Below are positions 1 through 5,432 of a stretch of DNA of 5,432 bases, in pieces. Made by a program: the position numbers and the translations under genes. The stretch is from contig JAKBSB010000109.1 of the NCBI GenBank assembly GCA_021845155.1, positions 1 through 5,432 of the forward strand. The letters are read 5' to 3'. Position 1 is the stretch's first letter; each line of letters starts with the position of its first letter. The stretch comes from Thermoplasmata archaeon (GTDB taxonomy: Archaea > Thermoplasmatota > Thermoplasmata > Thermoplasmatales > Thermoplasmataceae). Under the pieces are notes generated by a model that was not told the origin of the DNA, made no database searches, and saw nothing but the letters and a program-made list of their open reading frames with translations.

Positions 1-62
1 TCAACAGAAACCAGAAATTTATGGAGGACCGTTTTCTTATTCCTAACCTGCATTCAGGATGA

Positions 63-620
63 TTAATTGATTATATCATCAAAAAAATGACCTGCATGCT
101 TTTCACCATCTGCGCATTTCGGGCACAGGTATACATATTTGCTTTCCTCTTCTGAGCAGTATGCACAAACCATTTCGGCAGGTGTTTGCTTTCCCAGTTT
201 TTCACAGTCAACGCAGTAATACTGCTTTTTTACGTTTTCATCTATAACCCTGGGAAAATATGTATCCTCTAATTCGACATCACGGGTCTTTTGCAGCGTA
301 ACGTGAAAATGCTGCTCCGTACCAAAGTCATAAACATATCCAAACTTGCTGCCTTCGCCAATTCCGAGAGATATAATTGGAATATCAGCCCCGTCTCCCT
401 GCCCAAATGAATTGATGGTTCCAAAATTTGATCTATACCACCTTTTTCCACCATAGAATGCACTGAGATGATCAAATGTGTCAAGGTCAAAAGATATGCG
501 GATAATTCTATCCAGTTTGCCAAGAGTCTGATCTCCCCTGATCTCTATTTTTCGCCATACGTCTCTTCTTCCCATCCTTGAAATCCTGAACTGATAAACG
601 ATTCCATCACCTGACGGCAT
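63..620 (-). CDS. pRiA4b ORF-3-like domain protein with C-terminal B-box-like zinc finger
   Basis: A 185-residue protein of unknown biochemical role. Residues about 8-115 match the pRiA4b ORF-3-like family: YQFRI at 9-13, VWRKIEI at 21-27, a TLGKL..II segment at 32-40, DHLSAF at 50-55 and the family signature YDFG at 97-100 followed by HFHVTL. Databases often label this family 'IS1096 passenger TnpR-like', but it has no resolvase features and no transposase is nearby, so that name should not be carried over. After the domain comes a metal-binding tail with ligand pairs C136/C139, C152/C155, C166/C169 and H175/H178, enough for two zinc ions; the last three pairs are spaced much like a B-box finger. 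The ATG at 618-620 is followed almost at once by the domain, and a weak GGTG element lies 7 bases upstream of it. Transcribed divergently from the helicase gene. The domain family is secure; the function is unknown, possibly protein or nucleic-acid binding. Confidence 0.85.
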   Translation of the reverse strand: MPSGDGIVYQFRISRMGRRDVWRKIEIRGDQTLGKLDRIIRISFDLDTFDHLSAFYGGKRWYRSNFGTINSFGQGDGADIPIISLGIGEGSKFGYVYDFGTEQHFHVTLQKTRDVELEDTYFPRVIDENVKKQYYCVDCEKLGKQTPAEMVCAYCSEEESKYVYLCPKCADGEKHAGHFFDDIIN

Positions 621-830
621 TCAAAAACACCCTTTATGGCATACAATAATCATTTAAAATAAATTGATTTTGGAAGTGAGAAATTTTATCGTTACATTAT
701 GTGTGAAATTATCATAACTTTTCCACAAAGGTCCAGGTAGTTTCATTTCTTAGTAAAAGATATTTCTCCAACTGCACTGTATCCTTTTCCATAACAGGGG
801 AAACAGAAGCGAAATAGGATTCGGCTTCAA

Positions 831-836
831 TTTATA
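831..836 (+). promoter_or_regulatory. candidate TATA box for the XPB helicase gene
   Basis: TTTATA is the best archaeal TATA-box match on the plus strand upstream of the helicase. It would place transcription initiation at about 858-862 and give a leader of roughly 80 bases, compatible with the Shine-Dalgarno-led start at 939. The preceding bases are a poor purine-rich BRE match, and AT-rich DNA gives chance hits, so this is tentative. Weaker candidates lie nearer the gene, at about 885-893. Confidence 0.3.
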
Positions 837-837
837 G

Positions 838-855
838 GTATAAGTTAACTTGTAC
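838..855. repeat. 18-bp imperfect palindrome, candidate operator
   Basis: The half-sites GTATAAGTT (838-846) and AACTTGTAC (847-855) are inverted copies matching at 8 of 9 positions. The central ten bases, AAGTTAACTT (842-851), form a perfect palindrome. The site begins directly after a TTTATA box and ends before the predicted transcription start, a position where archaeal repressors commonly bind. With no loop between the arms, it is more likely a dimeric protein site than an RNA hairpin. Function is inferred from position and symmetry only. Confidence 0.4.
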
Positions 856-926
856 GTATTCCATCTGCAAACAGAGAATCCAAAATTCTTATGCTGTGTA
901 GTTATTATGATTCCTAATGAAGAATT

Positions 927-932
927 GGAGGT
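927..932 (+). promoter_or_regulatory. Shine-Dalgarno that sets the XPB start
   Basis: GGAGGT ends six bases before the ATG at 939 and is a strong match to the 16S rRNA 3' end. An in-frame TTG at 933 would begin immediately after this element and is too close to be used, so the ATG at 939 is preferred. Confidence 0.8.
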
Positions 933-938
933 TTGGTT

Positions 939-2747
939 ATGGCCACTGATCAGAAACCATTGATTGTACAGGGAGACGGAACAATCTTTCTTGAGGTTGA
1001 CAAGGACCCGGACCACTCCTGCAGAGACAGACTTCTGAGATTTTCTGAACTGGTGAAATCGCCGGAACATGTGCACACTTACAAGATTACGCCTCTGGCT
1101 GTCTGGAATGCTGCTTCATCAAACATATCCATTGACGATATAATCAACGTCCTATCCCAGTATTCCAAGTATAGCATCCCCACAAATATAGAAACAAACA
1201 TCAGGGACTGGTACAGCAGATATGGAAAGATCAAGCTTGTAAGGGACCCTCAACTTGTCCAGTTGACTGATCATGTTGAAGCCATTCCCGATTCCATTTA
1301 TCTCATATCTCCAGATACTATGGTTATACATGAAATAATGAGCAGGAAATCAATATCTCAGTTTATTAAATCAAGTATTTCCCCCACAACCCTGGAATTG
1401 CGATCAATATACAGAGGAAGACTGAAACAGGCTCTCATAAAAGTAGGATATCCAGTTGAAGACCTTGTGGGATATCTTCCGGGAGACCCAATTGACTTTG
1501 ACCTTCGGACCACTACGATGAAAGGCAAAGAACTTACAATAAGGCAATACCAGAAAGAGGCCGTAGAATCTTTTGTCCATGGGAACAGGAGCGGTATAAT
1601 AGTCCTTCCAAGCGGATCAGGAAAGACAGTGGTTGGGATGGCTGTCATGAACAGAATAAGGGAAAACACGCTTATCATAACAACCGGGACAGTTGCCGTG
1701 AGACAGTGGATATCTGAACTGTTCGACAAGACAAGCCTCACTCCCGGAATGGTTGGGGAATATACCGGTGACAATAAGGAGATACTCCCTGTAACGGTTA
1801 CTACATACCAGACACTGACATATTCGCCAAGGAGAAGGGGCAGCAATAACGATGATACCGAATTGGAAAATGATGAAATCGATGAAGAGGAGGCATCATT
1901 TGACCTGAACCGTTATCCCCACCTTGAAATCTTCAGGGCAAGAAACTGGGGCATCATAATATACGATGAGGTTCACCTGCTCCCAGCCCCGGTGTTCCGA
2001 ATAACAACAGAAATCCAGGCCAAGAAAAGGCTTGGACTTACTGCCACACTTATCAGGGAAGATGGAAAGGAGGAGGATGCATTTTCCTTAATCGGACCCA
2101 AGAAGTATGATGCACCCTGGAAGGATCTGGAGAGGCAGGGCTGGATAGCAACAGCATACTGCCATGAAGTGAGGGTCACTTTTCCAAATGATGATTACAG
2201 AATGCAGTACGCCATAGCACCTCCAAGACTTAAATACAGGATTGCTGCTGAGAATCCAATGAAGCTGGAGGCTTTGAAATCAATTCTTTCCAGGCTTTCG
2301 GGAGATGATTCCGTCCTGATTATCGGGGACTATCTGGAACAGTTGGATATCATTGCGTCAGAACTTAAATCTCCGGTAATTACCGGGAAGATGAAGAATT
2401 CCATGAGGGAGAAACTCTATTCAGATTTCAGGTCTGGGTCAATAAAAGTTCTGGTCGTATCCAAGGTTGCAAACTATGCGATTGATCTTCCTGATGCAAA
2501 CGTGGCAATACAGGTCTCCGGAACATTCGGATCGAGGCAGGAGGAGGCTCAACGTTTGGGAAGACTTTTGAGGCCAAAATCGTCCGGTTCCTCGGCTAAT
2601 TTTTATTCCATTGTTACAAGGGACACGCTGGACCAGGATTTTTCAATGAGAAGACAGATGTTTCTCACTGAAAGAGGCTATAAATATGACATTATTGATC
2701 ACAGCGATCTAATCAGGGAGGTCCATCCTATTTCAGAAGATGACTGA
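939..2747 (+). CDS. xpb: XPB/Rad25-family DNA repair helicase, bacterial-type architecture
   Basis: A complete 602-residue superfamily 2 DNA-dependent ATPase/helicase of the XPB (Rad25, ERCC3) family, which opens DNA in nucleotide excision repair and transcription. Residues about 7-118 form an N-terminal XPB3/Helicase_C_3 domain containing FSELVKSPEHVHTYKITPL. Helicase domain 1 follows, with RQYQKEAV at 202-209, Walker A PSGSGKT at 224-230 (K229), motif Ia near 248-257, DEVH at 343-346, LTAT at 367-370 and the XPB-specific RED motif at 373-375. A short thumb-like segment lies at about 410-438. Domain 2 has motif IV near 459-465, motif V in the 504-528 block and motif VI QRLGRLLR at 538-545, with likely arginine fingers R542 and R545. 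All catalytic motifs are intact. The N-terminal domain, the NVAIQVSGTFGSRQEEAQRL block and the QDF...R.MFLTERGY tail resemble the bacterial type more than the short archaeal XPB. An acidic insert occupies 305-318. It converges on the gene of its probable partner, 34 bases away. Confidence 0.95.
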   Translation: MATDQKPLIVQGDGTIFLEVDKDPDHSCRDRLLRFSELVKSPEHVHTYKITPLAVWNAASSNISIDDIINVLSQYSKYSIPTNIETNIRDWYSRYGKIKLVRDPQLVQLTDHVEAIPDSIYLISPDTMVIHEIMSRKSISQFIKSSISPTTLELRSIYRGRLKQALIKVGYPVEDLVGYLPGDPIDFDLRTTTMKGKELTIRQYQKEAVESFVHGNRSGIIVLPSGSGKTVVGMAVMNRIRENTLIITTGTVAVRQWISELFDKTSLTPGMVGEYTGDNKEILPVTVTTYQTLTYSPRRRGSNNDDTELENDEIDEEEASFDLNRYPHLEIFRARNWGIIIYDEVHLLPAPVFRITTEIQAKKRLGLTATLIREDGKEEDAFSLIGPKKYDAPWKDLERQGWIATAYCHEVRVTFPNDDYRMQYAIAPPRLKYRIAAENPMKLEALKSILSRLSGDDSVLIIGDYLEQLDIIASELKSPVITGKMKNSMREKLYSDFRSGSIKVLVVSKVANYAIDLPDANVAIQVSGTFGSRQEEAQRLGRLLRPKSSGSSANFYSIVTRDTLDQDFSMRRQMFLTERGYKYDIIDHSDLIREVHPISEDD

Positions 2748-2781
2748 GTCCCACCCTGGCTTTCCATCTTTTAATCTGAGA

Positions 2782-4953
2782 TCACCATCTATACCAGGAA
2801 GTCCTTCTCCTGTTTTTTTCTTTTTCAACCTTGATTGGTACGATATACCCTTTCTTTCTTAATTCTGTTACAAATTTATAGAGACTCACTCCATCCCTTA
2901 TTGCGAGAATTTCGGGTGAAATACGTTTTTCTACCATATCAGCAATGCCCGTGATCCTCATTATACCGTCAATGACTGTTCTGTCTTCCACCTGCAGGAC
3001 AGCCTGGCATTTTGTTATTAGTATTTGATCCACTTTTTTCTCCATGTCATTTATTAGTCTCAGAACAGTTTCAGGCACAGGAACCGAGCTTTTCTTCTTG
3101 AGAAATAGTACAACCTCCGTGATCTTACCCGATTTATTCAGATAGGATGAAAGTGAGGCCTTGGTTATCTTGAATGTGCAGACCAGGTCAGCACTTACAA
3201 GTTCAGAGAAATCTGCAACAATTTTCAGGTCGGTGAAATCGGCTTCTGTTCCAATGAGGATGTCATTGTTAGGAAGTACCTTAATTGGTTTTGGATCAGT
3301 TTTCTCATGGCTATCATAACTTGCATTTCCCTCCCTTTCGTATATTTCCTTAAACTTATTTTCAGGGAAAATATACACGCCTTTTGTGGTGATGGGGGAG
3401 GACATCTTTACGAGACCGTAAATTTTAAGGAAATTTACGAGTTCCAGCAACCACAGGGAAATTTCATTATCCAGTTCCTTCTTCGTGAAACTCATGGATC
3501 CGGATCTGCTCCTGTATACATCATCATCTAATAGAGCGATTCTCAATGATCTTGAAAGTTTGAAATAAGTATCGCGGGATTTAATCTCTTCTGTAAGATC
3601 TTCAAGTTTCTCCGGATACTGCATTTGATATATGGCCTCAAGAAATAACATGCGGAGTTCATTAAGAAAAGTCCGTCCCTGTCCTTCTACTGCTTTCCAT
3701 GCCGAAAATATGTGTTCTTCAAAGATGTGTTTTTTAAGCCTGGATGGGAATTTCTCATCTTCTATAAATTTAAATCCCTCAGGGGTTATTGAAAGATTGG
3801 ATATTCCTCCCTTCAACCAGCCCTCTATTTTAGACTGGGATAATATCAGGTCAATGTCTTCAACCGGCAAGGAAAGAAACTTGTTTATTGATTCTGCTGA
3901 ACGCTTTTTCGATCTGGATTCGAGGTAATATAGGGTTAAGAATATTGCTTTGATTTCCGCTGCATAGTTAACTTCGTAGTTTTTTAAAATGGAGTGCAGG
4001 GATTCAGATTCCTTCTGCTTATTTTCAGATGTTTTAATTTTTTTATGCTGGATTTCCCATAACTTTGAGATAACTTCATCAGGCATATACACTGTATCAA
4101 TTCGGCTGTAATACATCCGTTGTAGGCAAAATATTATGCCTTTCTTCATCAGTGAGATAAACTGGTCCCCGCCTGAATATGAACCGGAAGAGAAAAGATT
4201 GTTAAAATTAATACCGTTGTAGTATCCTCCCCTGTTTTTTATCTTAAAATGATCTACAAGATCTTCAAAAATCGAGATTCCATCATCTTTCATAAGATAA
4301 TCCGCGATTTTTTTCTCTGTGGGACTGAGATTCTCCAGTGTTTGTGACAGATTATTCATTATGGTGCTGTAAGTTTCGATTGTAACCTCGTTTTTTGAAT
4401 CGTTGGTCTTCAGATCGTACTCCTTTGCTATTTTACTCACAAGCGTCATGGGATAACTCTTCAATGCATCAATAAGCGAAAAAAGATTTCTTCCATTTTG
4501 TCCGGAATTATCAACTACGGCATAATCTACAGGTATGATGAAAATCTCAGGGTTGTTACGTGACGGAAGTCCAAAAATAACAAGTTTATCAAGACATTCC
4601 TGAACTTCTGGCTTCAGTGTGAATTTTGAGGAATTACCTGGAACTTCCATGCTTCTCCAGACCCTGCCTTTTGAATATAACGCCGCGTAAAATTGCTTTG
4701 CCTCCTTGCTTAAGGAGTCAAAACGGTAATGAAAATTATCGGCATTGGCCAGGTTCTTCCTTGCCTTTACCCGATCCCTGGAATATGAGTTTCCGATGAG
4801 TGTTTTTTGACCCATCATTTCATCTGTTTTCTGGAATATGTATTCAAGATAATCCCTGTCTACACTTTCCAATATGTCGTAAATCCTGAAAGATTGCGGG
4901 TTTTCATAATCCAATGCATGCACCTTGCTTTTCATGAAATGAAGTTTTATCAT
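2782..4953 (-). CDS. helicase-associated protein with C-terminal XPB3 (Helicase_C_3) domain, probable XPB partner
   Basis: A 723-residue, probably cytoplasmic protein with no ATPase motifs, signal peptide or membrane segment. Residues about 557-712 resemble the N-terminal domain of the neighbouring XPB helicase: both have FSELV, then T.KIT, then a VP/IP.N or VP.T segment leading to a helix. Upstream, several segments look like winged-helix or helix-turn-helix units, for example 209-238 and 493-535 (a LLELVNFLKIYGLV helix followed by a strand-like TTKGVYIFP). The stretch at 121-146, a LVIFGL..... turn into IFIIPVDYAVV, resembles the N-terminal part of bacterial helicase-associated proteins encoded beside XPB, such as M. 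tuberculosis Rv0862c (about 750 residues). The tail is basic (KEKNRRR at 710-716). The start at 4953 has only a weak AGG three bases upstream; the ATG at 4933-4935 (Met7) is a possible alternative. Role as a DNA-binding or regulatory partner of XPB is inferred from shared domain and linkage; no activity is established to my knowledge. Confidence 0.8.
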   Translation of the reverse strand: MIKLHFMKSKVHALDYENPQSFRIYDILESVDRDYLEYIFQKTDEMMGQKTLIGNSYSRDRVKARKNLANADNFHYRFDSLSKEAKQFYAALYSKGRVWRSMEVPGNSSKFTLKPEVQECLDKLVIFGLPSRNNPEIFIIPVDYAVVDNSGQNGRNLFSLIDALKSYPMTLVSKIAKEYDLKTNDSKNEVTIETYSTIMNNLSQTLENLSPTEKKIADYLMKDDGISIFEDLVDHFKIKNRGGYYNGINFNNLFSSGSYSGGDQFISLMKKGIIFCLQRMYYSRIDTVYMPDEVISKLWEIQHKKIKTSENKQKESESLHSILKNYEVNYAAEIKAIFLTLYYLESRSKKRSAESINKFLSLPVEDIDLILSQSKIEGWLKGGISNLSITPEGFKFIEDEKFPSRLKKHIFEEHIFSAWKAVEGQGRTFLNELRMLFLEAIYQMQYPEKLEDLTEEIKSRDTYFKLSRSLRIALLDDDVYRSRSGSMSFTKKELDNEISLWLLELVNFLKIYGLVKMSSPITTKGVYIFPENKFKEIYEREGNASYDSHEKTDPKPIKVLPNNDILIGTEADFTDLKIVADFSELVSADLVCTFKITKASLSSYLNKSGKITEVVLFLKKKSSVPVPETVLRLINDMEKKVDQILITKCQAVLQVEDRTVIDGIMRITGIADMVEKRISPEILAIRDGVSLYKFVTELRKKGYIVPIKVEKEKNRRRTSWYRW
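2813..2825 (+). terminator. candidate T-rich terminator for the XPB transcript
   Basis: Seven Ts, a C and five Ts begin 66 bases after the helicase stop codon. Archaeal RNA polymerase ends transcription at U-rich tracts without needing a hairpin. The tract lies inside the oppositely oriented neighbour, where it encodes part of the Lys/Glu-rich tail, so it may be there for coding reasons. The helicase transcript would then overlap the partner mRNA in antisense by several tens of bases. Confidence 0.35.
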
Positions 4954-5038
4954 AAACCTGTTGGTGAAAACATTATGGAAGAAATCTGTGATCTACTTTT
5001 CTGGTCCTTATGTATTCCGGACTAAAAACAGAAAAGAA

Positions 5039-5044
5039 TTATAC
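5039..5044 (+). promoter_or_regulatory. TATA-like box of the NYN nuclease gene
   Basis: TTATAC starts exactly 26 bases before the ATG at 5065 and is preceded by a purine-rich run (CAGAAAAG at 5029-5036) that could serve as the BRE. This spacing puts the transcription start at or next to the ATG. With no Shine-Dalgarno upstream, the mRNA is probably leaderless. Confidence 0.5.
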
Positions 5045-5064
5045 GTCCCTTGCTTGATTATCTG

Positions 5065-5432
5065 ATGAGATCGGATAAGAGACTGACTGCAGTATTCATT
5101 GATTTCGAGAATTTCTTCTATTCCCTGACCAATCTTTATGAGATGCCCTATGAGGATGCCGGCGATGTTGCAGTTGCTTTGGTAGCTGGACAGCTCGAGA
5201 AACTTAAAACACAGTACGGTGAAATAATAATAAGGCAGGCATTTGGAGACTGGAGTTCCATGCAGGATCCAAAGAAGGAGCTGCAGAGGCTTGGGATCAG
5301 GATCATTGATATACTTTCAACAGAATACAAGAACAGTGCAGACATAGAACTTTCGCTTGCGGCCCAGGAGACCATCCTGACAAGAGGTGAGGTTGACACG
5401 ATAGTAATATTTGCCGGAGATCGTGATTATAT
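5065..5432 (+). CDS. NYN (PIN-like, LabA/DUF88) nuclease domain protein, 3' truncated by window edge
   Basis: The first 122 codons plus two bases of a gene that runs off the right edge; the visible translation begins MRSDKRLTAVFIDFENFFYS. It matches the NYN domain, a metal-dependent PIN-like ribonuclease fold. The acidic motifs fall in order: FIDFEN at 11-16 (D13, N16), a central AFGDW at 59-63, SADIELSL at 91-98 (D93) and the strand IVIFAGDRDY at 113-122 (D119, D121). These supply the usual metal-binding acids, so the protein is probably active. The start at 5065 is chosen because a TATA-like box lies 26 bases upstream; an in-frame TTG at 5050 is less likely. Any C-terminal domain is out of view. 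It is read divergently from the helicase-associated gene across 111 bases. The substrate is unknown; NYN proteins usually cleave RNA, but a DNA repair role cannot be excluded from sequence. Confidence 0.88.
   Translation, partial: MRSDKRLTAVFIDFENFFYSLTNLYEMPYEDAGDVAVALVAGQLEKLKTQYGEIIIRQAFGDWSSMQDPKKELQRLGIRIIDILSTEYKNSADIELSLAAQETILTRGEVDTIVIFAGDRDY

Larger units (their letters stand above)
621..938. other. divergent intergenic region between zinc-finger protein and XPB helicase
   Basis: This AT-rich 318-base stretch separates two genes read outward, so it must hold both promoters. No reading frame in it looks like a protein, and no tRNA-like fold was recognised. It contains a TTTATA box (831-836), an 18-bp imperfect palindrome (838-855) and the helicase ribosome binding site (927-932). 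The leftward promoter is not clear; the AT-rich run at about 641-650 lies at a suitable distance from the start at 620 but is a poor TATA match. Confidence 0.6.

Noticed and set aside
1..62. Possible 3' end of a plus-strand gene entering from the left edge
   Set aside because: All three plus-strand frames are open from base 1 and stop at 44-46, 60-62 and 64-66, so at most 14 to 21 residues are visible and the true frame cannot be chosen. A convergent gene end is plausible but not supportable.
81..87. Seven-T tract on the minus strand as a terminator for the leftward gene
   Set aside because: It lies before the stop codon of that gene and encodes the HFFDD segment, so ending transcription there would remove the stop codon.
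63..620. Mobile-element origin suggested by the 'IS1096 passenger' label of this family
   Set aside because: No transposase, terminal inverted repeat or target-site duplication was seen around the gene; the label is a historical annotation name.
786..803. Short inverted repeat TTTCC/GGAAA with an 8-base loop
   Set aside because: A five-base-pair stem of this composition is expected by chance in AT-rich DNA and does not sit next to a gene end or start.
750..1076. Minus-strand open frame across the intergenic region and the helicase start
   Set aside because: It overlaps the well-supported helicase N-terminus and its ribosome binding site, and its translation has no recognisable domain.
4933..4935. 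Second in-frame ATG (Met7) as the true start of the helicase-associated protein
   Set aside because: It has no ribosome binding site and the choice changes only six residues; the upstream ATG with a weak AGG was kept, but this is not settled.
4971..4977. CATAATG on the minus strand as a TATA box for the helicase-associated gene
   Set aside because: It is centred only about 21 bases from the start and is a poor match; another weak candidate at about 5007-5018 is equally plausible, so no promoter is called.

Overview
The window looks archaeal, and I would guess a Thermoplasmatales-like lineage. Arginine is coded mostly by AGA/AGG and isoleucine often by ATA. The last gene has a TATA-like box about 26 bases before its ATG and no Shine-Dalgarno, which fits an archaeal leaderless transcript. 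The helicase gene, in contrast, has a clear GGAGGT ribosome binding site. The taxonomic placement is inference and no marker gene is present.

Layout, left to right. (1) Bases 63-620, minus strand: a 185-residue pRiA4b ORF-3-like protein with an unusual C-terminal Cys/His tail that resembles a B-box zinc finger. (2) Bases 621-938: a 318-base divergent intergenic region with a TATA-like box, a near-perfect 18-bp palindrome and the helicase ribosome binding site. (3) Bases 939-2747, plus strand: a complete XPB/Rad25 superfamily 2 DNA helicase of the kind typical of bacteria, with an N-terminal XPB3 (Helicase_C_3) domain. (4) Bases 2782-4953, minus strand, convergent with the helicase across a 34-base gap: a 723-residue helicase-associated protein whose C-terminus carries a second copy of the same XPB3-type domain. 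(5) Bases 4954-5064: a short divergent promoter region. (6) Bases 5065 to the right edge, plus strand: the first 122 codons of a NYN (PIN-like) nuclease.

The core of the window is the helicase and its partner. In actinobacteria such as Mycobacterium tuberculosis, an XPB helicase gene (Rv0861c) lies next to a gene for a large helicase-associated protein (Rv0862c). The same pairing appears here, but in convergent orientation and in an archaeal-looking genome. The classical archaeal XPB partner is the nuclease Bax1, which is not in this window. The shared domain suggests that the two proteins act on the same DNA structure or bind each other. The flanking NYN nuclease and zinc-finger protein may or may not belong to the same system. 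No transposase, CRISPR array, tRNA or rRNA was seen.
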